Shown here: positions 24,658-36,345 of the stretch, piece by piece
Position numbering within the stretch: the stretch's first letter is position 1
Layout of the letters: every line of letters starts with the position of its first letter
Assembly: GCA_947179485.1 (NCBI GenBank)
Contig: OX359248.1
Location: forward strand, 3,613,501-3,677,500
Reading direction: 5' to 3'
Length of the DNA stretch: 64,000 nt
Source: Allacma fusca
Taxonomy: Eukaryota > Arthropoda > Collembola > Symphypleona > Sminthuridae
Position numbers and translations under genes: made by a program
The notes under the pieces: generated by a model
Databases searched by the model: none
Told to the model about the DNA's origin: nothing
Seen by the model: the letters and a program-made list of their open reading frames with translations, nothing else

Positions 24658-24756
24658 GGAAAGTAGTGAAAGTAGATCCAGACGTTCACACTTTTTTACA
24701 TGACTTGAGTAGTTCCTACGGAAATAAGGAAATGGGTCAAATGAAAACTTTCCCAG
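24658..24756 (+). CDS. candidate alternative (cassette) exon of the Dpr gene between Ig2 and the C-terminal exon
   Basis: This 99-base segment is preceded by a long pyrimidine-rich tract ending in GTTTTTCAG and followed by the donor CAG/GTATTT. It is open in the single frame that matches exon E: its first two bases complete a Gly codon with exon E's last base, and its last base again leaves phase 1 for exon F. Insertion would add 33 residues, beginning GKVVKVDPDVH, without disturbing the C-terminal reading. Known Dpr proteins vary most in this juxtamembrane stretch. I do not recognise the peptide itself. Chance remains a real alternative: a 33-codon open stretch is not rare, though correct phase at both ends plus good splice sites is less so. 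Transcript data would settle it. Confidence 0.35.
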
Positions 24757-25494
24757 GTATTTATTCGTCTTTGTATACAAAACTGAGGACAAGAGAAAAC
24801 TGGAAACTTTAGCTAAATTTATGCAGCTGCTTCTAGGATCAACGGACTATTGTCCTGGTTCAAGTTAGGCTCCGTATGTTTCAAGCCAACTTCGGGTAAG
24901 ATTTCCATCCGCACTGGTTCCATATGTATTATTGCATGGGAAATTTAATTTCCTAGTAGGTCGAGTTAGTCGGAAATGACGGTTGGGTCAAGTGCTGGTC
25001 AAGGAGTCAAAAATAGATTAATAAGAGCTACTTGAGTATCCCACCTATGGGCATGCGCTTTTCAACTGGTCAACATTTGTTAGAGTAGTCTAAAGGGGTC
25101 GTCTGTTGCTTGCAGTTTTGGACTAGTCTTAAATTAGGAGTTTGGAGGAGTTCAAACTTAGGTCAAGTTGAGGTCATGGTAAATCAGAGGTCAAGTTTAA
25201 GTTTCTCGGTACAGCTGACCGATAAGTAGTTAAAGTAAAAATAAAGTCAAGGGTACTCAAGTGTTCAAGCAGCTTTGGTCAAATCATCAAATTCGAGTTA
25301 GCTGATCAAAATTAGGCCCATGCAGGGCCAAGTGCTTCTTGAGATCTGGTACTTGAGTGAAATTTTTGTCAAACCATTGAATTTAACTGGAGAGTGAGTT
25401 AGTGTTAAGTGTATGTGTAGATTCATTTTACATAATTTGAAGTTTAAATAGCTCCTGACCAATTTTTATTTAATTTAGGGTTAATCTCGGGTCA

Positions 25495-25670
25495 GGTCAA
25501 ATGAAAGTCAAGTGAAGGTCAAGTGAAAGTTTAGTGTAGTTCAAGTCAAAGATTAGTGAAGTTCAAGTCAAGGATTAGTGAAGTTCAAGTAAAAGATTAG
25601 TGAAGTTCAAGTTAAGGTTAAATGTAAGCTTAGCGAAGGTCAGGTTAAGGTCAAGTGAAGGTCAATTTAC
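25495..25670 (+). repeat. 22 bp tandem array (GTTCAAGTCAAGGATTAGTG-type) within a GTCAAG-rich stretch
   Basis: Units of 22 bases start at 25539, 25561, 25583 and about 25605 with few differences. They are flanked by shorter AGGTCAAGTGA steps on both sides. A more diffuse GTCAAG-rich halo spans about 25100-25900. Confidence 0.85.
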
Positions 25671-26609
25671 AGTAATTACAGGGTCAAAAGAATACATTAG
25701 GTCATCAGTTGATTAAATTTTTCAGGATTGTTTGGAATAAAATCACGATTTCTGCCCGTGTTTTTTTTCAATACGAATTTTATAGTCAGGTTCGGGTCAA
25801 AATTAGTTTTCTCTACTCGTATATTTTGCTACGAACATTCCGTGCACATCCAATTCTCCTACCTTTATTCATACTAAAATTCAAGTGTCGGTCAAGTTTA
25901 AGACCAACCTAATAAGTAGTGTTGCTCACCCGGAGCTCTAACTCCAAAGTCGAATTTCGAATTCAAAATCCGAAAACTCTAAGCAATGTTTTAAGAGAGT
26001 GGAGCAAATCGGAGTACACAGGAATAATGGAGTGTTTGGAAAATTGGAGTGGATGCTTCTCTGACGCTTTGTCTTGAAGGAAATTAGGTCTTTTTGAAAG
26101 AAAAAGAGAATCTGATGATAATTACGAACTGTTCCTCGTGCTTGATGGATTCTCTTTGAAGAGAAAGGGAAAGTGTGCTGAAGAATATCAAGTCAAAATG
26201 TTTTCCTTTCAGTTCCACAATTTGTTGACTTTAACAACATAACTCATCATCATCAAGAAGATGATGATGAGGCACTTTTTCTTCTCCCAACGTCTCGAGG
26301 TTGAGGCGTGGTAAGGAAAAAATAGGTGGGATCCTTTCAAAGTTTTCTCTCACTATCCCTCATTTTCAGTCCCTTTAAATCCTTTAAGTATTGGTTTTAT
26401 TCGTTAAATAGCCCTCATTTTCTGCACAGTGTGGCTCATACCATTTCCCCCTAGTCAAGCTGTTGTAAATACTACCTATCATGTATATTGTAGACCCAGC
26501 TTGTTAAATATTTCCAATTTAAATTTTTTTAAACGGCATCGGCATAGGTCAAATTTGCGAAGTATAATGCGGAGTTTTGGAAGAATTCCTAAATAGAATG
26601 CCAACATAC

Positions 26610-26790
26610 ATCTTACTTTCTCCAACTTGCTCCAACTTTCTCCAACTTTCACTTACTTGCTCAAACACCTACCTACTTTCTCCAACTTTCCCCTACTTTC
26701 TTCAACAGCTACGTATGTGCTTTCCCTAGTCTTTCTCCTACTTTCAACAACAGCTACTAGCTTTCTCCAACTTAATTCCTAAAACTTTCA
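26610..26790 (-). repeat. degenerate 10-12 bp array, CTTTCTCCAA-type
   Basis: Closely packed ACTTTCTCCA and ACTTTCACTTA words with irregular spacing, in a clearly decayed array. On the minus strand the core is GGAGAAAGT/GTGAAAGT, as in the arrays at 9.9, 35.3, 45.0 and 53.1 kb. Confidence 0.75.
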
Positions 26791-29522
26791 CTCAATTTTC
26801 TTATGTAATTTCTTACGCATTTCCTTGTATTTTCTAAAACTTACTTCACTGTTCAACATAAGACATTAATGAGTATGCAATATAATCAGTTATAAGAAAA
26901 ATATATACGATAAGTTCAAATGTAATGGGCCATTCAAGCTGTTTTTATAAAAAACAAAGTTTCAAGTGCTTGTATGAAATTAAATTAGGAGTGCTTTTAA
27001 ATAAGCTACCTAAAAATTAGCTGCCAGGAATTGAGGGATTAATTTGAAGTAATTACTTGCAGATATTACAAAATCCTACCAAATTAAGATAACTCGTCCT
27101 GTTGGAAATTTTCACAAGGTTAAGTAAAATGAACTTGTAAAATGTGCACACGAGAATTTACTATTAAATGGAGGAATCCGACATTTAAAAGCAATAGGTT
27201 TGGAAATGAAAAATTCGTTTTGGCACCCTGTGAGATTTACTATGTTGGAAGGTATTCCTTTTTAAAACATTTAATTTACTATTTCCGCTGTTTTCCAAGT
27301 GCTAATTTGGAAGTATCTTAAAGATACTGGAGTATTATAGATTTTGTGAAAGCGTGGTTCTCTCCTTGACCCATTTCTTTGGAAGGGAAAGTTGAGAGGA
27401 AAGTAATAAAAAATTATCAGGATTTGAATGATTGCAGTCGTTAAAGGAGGAGAAAGTCAATGACGCTCTCATTCCCTATGATTTATTCCGTAATAAATTT
27501 CCGGCTACAAATTTCCCCCTTATACATATATGGTTATACAAGCGTTTGTGTGCCAATACCGCACTTTCTACTCTTGTCATGAAGGGAGCAGAAATTTCCC
27601 CACATTTTACATTCTGTGCGGATCCAGCTCTTTCATGCACGTTCATACCCCCAAAATATATGCAGACTTTGTAATACATGCACAGTAGATGATGTACCGA
27701 GTCTCGCAATCTCCTTTCTTCCCCCTCCAATAATCCACTAAATTCGTAGTCCAAAAAATAAATCTACTATTTTCGTTTTTTGTACTAAAGTGTCATAATT
27801 TCATACAATTGCCTTCTTTCACCTCAATATTTTCTGTTACCTGGGTAAAAACTTAAACCATTTTAACGATTTAAAAAATTTCAACAGCTTTTTATTCCTT
27901 CCCTTTTCCCATATATTTTTTCACAGGATATACAAAAGCAGATTTTACCATTTATTCCACACCATCGGCAATAAATTTTAAGCCTGGAACCGGAAATAGT
28001 TTTACAAAATTCCCCAAATATTGTATCCAAATAGTGGTTAATTTTTTAAAAAATATTGTGATTTTAAAAATCTTTAATGTTTCTTTCTCTGCTTTACGGG
28101 TTTGACCCCTGTGATCTAAAATATTGACCGAGGCCTGGCCAGCTGCTAATTAAATTCAAAAGAAAGTCTCCTGGAAATTTTCTCGTTAAACTTACGGAAC
28201 TGAAAATTTTGACTTACGTAACCTCGGAGGCGGGGGGAATCATTAATGGGACCCAATGGGTCCATATGTATATCCCACCATAAAAGAATACACAAACACC
28301 ATGAATTTTGCAATGGTTTTATACAAACACACACTTGTCAAACTGCTCGGTCATTGCTTGCATTGTCCTCGACCATTATTTGGGTTTTAATATAAAACTG
28401 ATATCACGTTGTGGTCGTTCACATTTTAAATTGACTCGTTAATAAATCACAGTGACAAATTGGCTCCCCTTCCCAGGCATCAGCATGACCCTGCATAATT
28501 TTCCCAGGCCGCGGCGGAGCATTGTCAAGCGTGAAAAATCTTATCAAAATTTTGAGGGAAATTCAAATTGAGCCCAGAAGAACGTGATTAATTAATGACG
28601 ATGAGGGTTTGCTTTTCTGGGGATATCTTCCCCGTCCAATAGGTCAGAAATTATTGCTGGGCTTCTGGGCCCTATACATATCAAAGGTATAAATCCTATC
28701 GAATGAATAGCTCAGGTCGTCATACAGTCAACGATCCCTGTACTGGACCCCTTGATCTCATTTTTGTTCCAGAGGGAAAATCTCTCCCCCATTTGTATCC
28801 ATGTCCAGTTCCAGGCTTCTTCCCATAAGAAACACACCCTTGCTATAAAAAGTTACCCATGATTTTTTATTTGGTGCGAGAGTTCCAAATCAACAACGGT
28901 ACTTTTATGAGAGCGTTTAATACAAACTGTAGATACTTATGACGGAGCTCTTGTAAGATCCTTTTCAGTTCCAGGGGGAAAACAAGCCCTGTAGATTTCC
29001 TAGCTTACTAAAGCAAGTTGATGTGTATGGATAAAATTTTGAATTTTTGCTGAACGACGGATTGAATAAAGAGAGTGGACTGTAGGAATAAATAAGGTGG
29101 TGGAAGTTTTATCAAGCAGAAGCAGTCTCACCTTAGGGCATGTATTTCCAGAGCTGATGTGCTGTTGCCTTTCCAGCATGTGGAGGGGGACTTTCTCATG
29201 CGGAAACTTTCTGTTTTTTATGACGTGCACACAAGCACACAGTCGCAGGCAGAGTGAGTCACTGCCAGAGGTAGCCTGTATTGAGATGGGCTGGAGAAAG
29301 GTAAATTGTCTCCTTTTTAAGCATTCCTGGAGCGAAGGAGATTTCCTTTGAAGATCCACAACCAAAGGACAAATGATATTTGGCATTAGACTTCACAAGG
29401 GATGGATACAACGGTATGGGATCATTTTCACAACATATTCCTCCACCCAATAACGAGCTTACAATCCCAAGCTGTTCCCAACTTTCACTTCCCTTTCATT
29501 ATCATATCCCATGAACCCTCCT

Positions 29523-29526
29523 CACA

Positions 29527-29558
<32 letters not shown>
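29523..29558. repeat. (CA)n microsatellite
   Basis: An AC dinucleotide run with one T interruption near its start, followed by ATATGTAC; seen directly. Confidence 0.95.
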
Positions 29559-30280
29559 TATGTACGGCCTTGTGTCCTTCCGGGTGAAAGCTCCTGGATC
29601 AATCACACGTACACTTATCAACTCCTTTATCAAGAGAGGTGTCAAGGAGCAAAATGAATTTTACTAAAAAACTTTCTCCCTGGAAAATGGGCTGGAGTCT
29701 GTTGAATTTTGATTATTTGTAAGGTTAATATGTGCCCAACGCCCGTTGTGCAAATTATTTACTGTAATTGTGCTCTTTAACCGTTTTCGTTCTGTGTACT
29801 GTCTGGGAGAAACTATTTCAGGAGATGCTCTCAAGGACCCTTAAAAATTTTTTAAATGCCTTGCCTCAGTATCTATAAAAATTGTATTTCCGTCTGAGAT
29901 GGGACTAGGAAAATTTCTAATTATGAGATTGTACTCATATGTAGGAGAAAGTCTTATTAGAGGAAGCTGGGGCTAGACGTACTTACACTGTAATGTGGAG
30001 CCGGGATGGGTTCAGGGGCTAGGGCATGTATATATTACAGAGAGTCGGATGTGAAAGTCAGGAGAAAGTCGTTGGTTAATGCGGATGCTGGTGAGGGAAG
30101 ATAGTTGAGTTGGTTTGAGCGGTGAAAAATTTGCTCTCCTTCACTTCCGCTCAACATTTCTGCTTCATTTGATTCGCCATATCCTTGGTTTTCTCTCATC
30201 ATATTCCTCCCTTCTCAGTTCTAAGCCCTGGATTATTATTCCTCCGCCGTCGTGCACACACCCCAAGGGCAAGGGAGGTA

Positions 30281-30302
30281 GAGAGAGAGAGAGAGAGAGA
30301 GA
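30281..30302. repeat. (GA)n microsatellite
   Basis: A perfect GA run of about 11 repeats in intron 5. Confidence 0.95.
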
Positions 30303-32311
30303 AGGAACAGTGGGAGCTGGTAGCCTCAAATATGAAGAAAAATGAAGGGAAAAAACACATGCCTCTTTTACTCACGTCACTTCAATCAATTGGCAGAGCG
30401 AGGAAATCATCTCCTTTCTTCCCCCTTTGCAAATCATCTCTCCACAGTCAATGGCCGTCATCACAATGACATACGGCCCCAGAATTTCTCTCCCTTTTCG
30501 ATCACCAAACGCTTCCCCATTCCTCTTGTCATCTCTTCCTCTCTAATGTCCTCCTGCGAGTGGGACCAGCTCTAGATCTACAGGGCCCTATGAAAGGCCC
30601 GCCTTGGGAAGCTTCCTATTTCTAGACAAAATTGTAAAAATATATTTTCGCTAGTAAATTCTGTAGAGGATTTTTTTTAAATTCCTCAAATCTCCTTACA
30701 AAATCTCCAATAAAGTTGCTTTCTCTCTGCCGAAAAAAAATCTCAGGTATGCTCAGGTGTTTTTGAAGTAGACAAAATAATATTTGTTAAATCCATTCAA
30801 GATTATCTGTATTCTTGCATTTTTTGATGTGAGCTTTACTGTTGATAGCATGTGATTGGTATTTTGGTAATGGTACAGATTTTGAGAGGATAATTCTGTG
30901 GGTAGTTAAGGATCAAGAGAAATATTTTGGGACACCCTGCAAAAATTGGAATCCATGTGTTTCGGCGTAAAAATATATATTTTTGGGCGTTGGATGTATT
31001 TATAGGGAATATATATTGGAGTTGAAGGAAGGCGACGTTCCCAACTCGAGCCCAACACACCAATTTCCTTTCTAATGGCTCGTCTCTTCTCCCGACAACA
31101 AAACTTCCTTCCTTTCCAAGCATTTATTTTGCATTTGTTTTCTCGATTGGGGCTCCCCCAATTTTTATGCTTCCTTCCATCCAATTTAAACCCAGGAGTT
31201 AGTTCCAACGCGCTAGTTTTAAAGTGCAAGCGGACCGAAAAAAGCGCTCCATATCCCCATTAAAGGGGGAAGTATACATAAAAAAGGAAGGGCATCAGGA
31301 GAAAGCAAAAAGAAAGTAAATAGGAAATTGGGAAACTTCTGGGCATTACGCTAAATTTCAGTGGATACTGATACAGTTAAAGGACGTCAGCGTCAGTGGG
31401 AAGCAAGGGTGAAAATTCACATAAACATTCAGCATTCAATTGAAAAAGCTCTTGGAGAAAGTAACCCTTGCAAAAGTATACATATATTTCTGGGGAAAAA
31501 ACCTCCATATGCAGTTCATATAGTTAGACAATGCCTGGAGTTAGAAAGTTGAGAAAGCAAAAAAGGGGTAATCTCAGGGAAAAATAAACTACCTGCAATT
31601 TAAACCGTCAAAATATCCCAAGACGAAAGCACTGCAAAAATCCTGAATGACTTTCACAGAAAAAGATGGAAGTTTATTTGGGGAATGTGTGTGTGAGTAA
31701 AATTTAATCCTTTGAAATTAAACTTAATCTTCATGGGGAAACTGTACCTTCAAAAGTTTTTAGCTGTAAAATACTATACTAATTAATATCGTGGTTACAA
31801 TTGAAAAACATCTCCAAAGTTATGAGCAAAAATCAGAGAAAAAAAACTGAAATAAAATTTACCAGTGGGAAGTGCGCTTGGCGGGAAAAATTTGAATAGA
31901 TTCATATTCCCTGTTCTCAATTGAACGCTATCTAATTTAATATGGAGCATGTAAATATTATAGCCATGCTGAGTAGACACAATGCTAACATTGAAACTAT
32001 TCATAAAATTCGAGTTCTCTACGATGCAAAAAATTAGCTTCATTTGAAACTCAAAGATATGAATTAAATTTGTTTTATAGCGTTTGAAATTGAATTTGAT
32101 TAACTGCTATTGAGTAGCTCTGTTTCCAAATATCACATATTTGTTTTACAATAAATACTAAAGTAGAAAAAACATTTTCCCTCAGGAATGCTTTCACGTT
32201 TACAAGATTCCAATAAATTAAGCATAATTTACTTTGGAGGTGTTTTGTATGGAGAAAGCATGATTGTTCGGGATTTTGAAGATATGAAATGATTTAATTA
32301 AATATTTGCAG

Positions 32312-32538
32312 GTGAGAATCAAGCGGCAATGCAACACGGGAGTCACAGCACCTCTTGTGTGCCCTGCCCACCCTTGTGGTTCCTCTCCTTCCTCCTCTCA
32401 ATCACTCTCCAAACAGTGTACTTCCAGTTTCTGACTCATAGTAGTGTCATGTCCCCGAAGAGAAGACCAGTCCCGTGGAAGAAGTGGTCAACCCCAACCA
32501 CCCAACTTCAGTCACATCTCCCAGCCCTAACAAGGTGA
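32312..32538 (+). CDS. dpr: Dpr-family protein, exon F: juxtamembrane motif, hydrophobic C terminus and stop
   Basis: Last coding exon. After ATTTGCAG the first two bases complete Gly266, and 74 codons follow to a TGA at 32536-32538. It opens ENQAAMQHG, the family hallmark that directly follows Ig2 (compare the G-E/D-N/H-P-A-A-M-x-H-G form in Drosophila). A hydrophobic stretch spans about residues 287-306 (LWFLSFLLS...YFQFL), followed by a basic, Pro-rich tail of about 34 residues (SPKRRPVPWKKW). A hydrophobic segment with a charged tail fits a single-pass membrane anchor; a GPI signal would normally end at the hydrophobic stretch. An AG/GTGAAAG donor-like site overlaps the stop (exon end 32534, phase 2), so splicing onward to another terminal exon is possible. 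Start and motif are firm; the true 3' end is less so. Confidence 0.88.
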
Positions 32539-35299
32539 AAGTTGGGAAAAGGAGTGTTGTGAAAAAAAGCAGAAGAGGAGGAAGAAGAAGAAGAAGAAGA
32601 AGAAAGAAATTGAAACAAAATCCCCCTCCCTCATAATAGTTTTTACCACACAAGAGTGCACACACAAAACTTGTCAAAGTGGTTGACAATGACTGGTAAC
32701 TCTGTATACGTTTCCTCCTCCAACCTCTGCTACAGTATACCTCTACATAACCGATTGTGTTTGACGAGCGAGAATGGAGTCAAAGAAAAGTGATAAGATG
32801 TCATGAGCAGGGGAAGGAAGTAAATAGGGAGAAAACATTTCGTACCATTCTCTCCCTTTATTCCCTGCGTATTCAACCAAGGGCAAAGAGAAAGCACAAC
32901 TTTCCCTCACCAATCCCTTTCCCCAAACATTGTCAAGTGGACTTGAGTGAAAGTAAATGCGTTCTCCCAACCTAGCTCCATTTCAGGCTCGTTCAAGTCA
33001 GCCCTGGAGAAAGTTACTGAGGAACAGAGTACTCATTTTATTTTATTTCATTCTCAAAGCGACAGAGCCCAACGCCAATCCTGAATTAGTGCTCGGCTGG
33101 GGTGAGGAAACCCTGAACTGAATTTCTCACACCTCAGTTCTTTAACAAAAATTAGACACTACAACTACCCTGAAGTCCATATCCCCTTTTCTAGAAACTT
33201 TTGCCATAATTCAATGCCTATGTCAAATTAAAATACAATGATAGTGTTTATCATTGGGATTGATTTTACCCTAGATACAAAAAAAACTAACAGTTTGTGT
33301 TTGGACCATCAAAAATTAATTATGTCTGTTCCAAATATTTAGTATTGAAATTACAAATGACTTTCACTGCATCAAAATTGTTTTAATTCTATTTTCATTC
33401 CTCATCAAACCATCAATGGGGTTTGAGTTGGAGAGTTCAAGGACGAGTGTTTCAAGAACTTAAACTTTTCGCCATTTTTAAAATACTAAAGGATTAAAAT
33501 ATAGATACTGGAGAAAATAGTAGCTACAAAGTACCGCTTAGCTGCTGGAAATTTGTTATAAATTGTGGGTCAAATATCTCGTAACTGTTACACCTTGTAT
33601 TGGGGGAACCGATTGAAATGGAGGGGATTAAACATATTTAGTACACTGTAGACGTAAGTATCAGCTAATGATTTAGGGTAAGCAGGGTGGGTAGCAACTT
33701 TTTCCTAAGCATAGTCAGTCCTGGTGAAAGCAAACTTTCTCTTCCGGTTAGTGTGTCGGTGAAAGTCAAGAAAATACAATAAAACGAATTTTTTACGTGT
33801 TGAGAAACTTAAGGGGGAAGCGTGGATTATACGATAGGTCATAGGGAAAATTGTATATGAACGGAACAAAGAAAGTATTTATTGTTGTACAAAAATTTAA
33901 CTACCATTACTGATAATTAAAATATTATTGCTAACTTCATTGAGGCCATTCTCTTTTTTAAAAAAACACGCCGGAGAATCCTCACCCCTAATTCCTTGTT
34001 ACATGTCTCTGTATATGTACATTAAAAATAAATAAATAGGAGCTATACACACGCAGTGAAAACACTTACCATTATAACATATATGTCAATTGTATATCTA
34101 ACGTATGTAATTATTGTAATTAATTGTATTAAGTCTATGTCAAAAAATCTTTTGTTAAAGAGTGGAATCAGCGTCGGTTTAAAAACACGTGCATAAATCC
34201 GTATATACTTACACATATAAAGAATATTATGGCTGTACTATTATTCCATGTGATTTTTTTCCGTTGTTGCAGAGCAGAAATAAAAGGTGCGTATAAATTT
34301 ATGTAAAATATTCCATTTCGTAGTATTTATTATGTTCATGCAAAACTCCGGCATCGTAGTTTAAAGCTGACCGAGTTTTAAAAGTGAAAGCAACTTTCTC
34401 CAATAAATGCACATAATGACACACAGGGTGGCCCTCATGATTTACATACAACTGGGAATACGCGTGGAACATGTGAAAGAGGATAATTTGAGAAAAGTAA
34501 TGATGATAGGTTGCTTTCTTATATGGGCTGGAGGGAGAAAGCAGTAAGGACCACACTGTAGGACAATTTTGGCAAAGGATGAAAGTTTGATCCATTTAGT
34601 TGAAAAGATCGGAAAGGAATAAAAGATAGGAAAGTGCGGAGAAAGCGACAAGTGAAAGTCAATTTTGCGGGAAATGGGAGCTGAGGTTTAAGAATTGGAA
34701 TGGAAGTATGACTTGATGAAAATCTTAGACTCATCAAAGTTGTAATCTCTCTTCGTTTTTCAGCTTTCACCTCCTTCGACGGATGAAAGTACAGGAAATG
34801 CAGAGCGATTTCCTAGGACGAGATGAATTGTCCTTTTTAAGCCACGTTAAAGGTTCAGGCATGATATTAACTTGAACAGCACGTTGTCTTCCAAAGTAGA
34901 CGATTGCTATAACTTTCCCATTCCCTTTTTTAACATTCCTCTGCATTTATAGGACTCTCACTGGAAATCCAGACAGACTCAAGGTTTTTAGGAGTACGAG
35001 GTCCTAACATCCTTTAACGTATGCTCATGAGTTCATTCATATTCAATAAACTTGAACATAGACTTCTCATGCGCTTATGCATTTATGGAATTTTACACGT
35101 CTCCTCATCATACCTAGTTTTGTCTCCAGTAAATTATGTAAAACTGCATGTTTAAATTTTAATCTTATATTCCACGCATAAAATTACTTTAGCGTTGTCG
35201 TTTCCCTATAAAGCACACTGGCTTCAGGAGCCCCCTCTTCACAATAGTTATCTCCACCGACAGGAATATTTTGAAATATTTCCATTTGATTCAACATAA
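32539..35299. other. 3' untranslated and intergenic sequence, no gene seen
   Basis: This follows the Dpr stop codon. A GAA/GAG trinucleotide run lies at about 32569-32604. Several AATAAA-like words exist (for example near 34027) but no poly(A) site can be chosen from sequence alone. Open frames are short and low in complexity. Confidence 0.6.
32569..32604 (+). repeat. (GAA)n-rich microsatellite in the 3' region of the Dpr gene
   Basis: A GAAGAGGAGGAAGAAG run grading into pure GAA repeats, about 30 bases after the stop codon and so probably transcribed in the 3' UTR. Confidence 0.9.
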
Positions 35300-35632
35300 A
35301 CTTTCACTTGTACTTTCACTTGAACTTTCACTTGTACTTTCACTTGAACTTTCACTTGTACTTTCACTTGTACCTTCACTTGTACCTTCACTTGTACTTT
35401 CACTTGAATCTTCATTTGTACTTTCACTTGAATCTTCATTTGTACTTTCATTTGAATCTTCATTTGTACTTTCACCGGTTCTTTCACTTGTACTTTCACT
35501 TGAACTTTCACTTGAACTTTCACTTGTACTTTCACTTGAACTTTAACCTATACTTTCACTTGTACTTTCACTTGAACCTTCACTTGTACTTTCACTTGAG
35601 TCTTCACTTGAACCTTCACTTGCACGTTAACT
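35300..35632 (-). repeat. large 12 bp minisatellite, unit CACTTGTACTTT (reverse complement of the 9.9 kb array)
   Basis: About 27 units of 12 bases. The commonest forms are CACTTGTACTTT and CACTTGAACTTT, with CATTTGTACTTT and CACTTGAATCTT variants alternating as 24-base pairs in the centre. The unit is the reverse complement of the AAAGTACAAGTG unit at 9902-9995. All frames stay open through it, which produces repetitive open frames on both strands (Lys-Val-Gln-Val on minus; His-Leu-Tyr-Phe and Leu-Val-Leu-Ser types on plus). None is a gene. Confidence 0.96.
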
Positions 35633-35879
35633 TGAACATTTACTTGAACTCTAATTTTTGTTTGACAACATAAATTGTTGAAATGATTTATTTCTCTCAT
35701 GGTATTTATTTGCATTCTTACTCCACTTTAAAAATTAATATTGACTTTCACCGTGCTGTCCTTGTAATAGTTTTTGCATATTTCTAAAATCTGATATTCA
35801 CATTCACACATGCTGTGACTCAAGGATTTTTCCTGTCCTAGCATTGGTTCTATAAATTTTCTTTTTTGTCATATATTTT

Positions 35880-36345
35880 TTAATCAGTACGGCATTCAGG
35901 TATTATACAATAAAAATTAATCGTGTAGGTACTTCTAGTCGGATCTGAAGAAACGACTTGGAAATTATAGGAAATATTTTGGACCCAATTTTCAAATCCA
36001 TAAAACTTGGGTGGAATGAAATACAAATTTTCAAGGAAACAACTTTGCCCCACTAATGGTAATAAAATTTTGATGTAAATTCTACCGTGGGATTTTTTAA
36101 CTGGGAGTTGCGGTTGCTGGATAAAATGTGGCATGTAAAATTCATTTGCCGGAATCCCCATTCCCAAAAATATCTCTAATAGATTTGAAACGTCCGGCAG
36201 TGACGTGCTCCCCAATCCCGTCACATCATCAGAATCAGTTTCCATTGAGGAGATCACCAGGACGGGATAACTGGGTTCAACCGAAACCAATTCCAGATTA
36301 CTTTGATGGGATTTTGAAAGGGAGGAAAGCCGATTGATTTCAGTG
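35880..36345 (-). CDS. unassigned open reading frame, minus strand (low confidence)
   Basis: An open stretch of about 150 codons on the minus strand, ending at a TAA at 35880-35882. The first in-frame ATG begins METDSDDVTGLG and would give about 121 residues. The composition is not repetitive (ending in IIPECRTD). No signal peptide, membrane segment or known domain is recognised. A weak acceptor (CATCAAAG after a pyrimidine run) lies upstream in the same frame. In 64 kb of sequence this AT-rich, an open stretch of this length is expected about once or less by chance, so it is only marginally notable. It may be an exon of an unknown gene or a chance opening. Confidence 0.2.

Larger units (their letters stand above)
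24036..32311 (+). other. Dpr intron 5 (about 8.3 kb)
   Basis: Phase 1 intron, GTAAGG donor and ATTTGCAG acceptor. It contains a candidate cassette exon (24658-24756), a GTCAAG-type tandem array (25495-25670), a decayed CTTTCTCCAA array (26610-26790) and AC/GA microsatellites (29523-29558, 30281-30302). Open frames in 28.9-31.3 kb are not supported by splice sites or homology. Confidence 0.85.

Noticed and set aside
35248-35673. Overlapping repetitive open frames on both strands (Lys-Val-Gln-Val and His-Leu-Tyr-Phe types)
   Set aside because: All frames of the 12 bp array are open; no start context, domain or splice structure.
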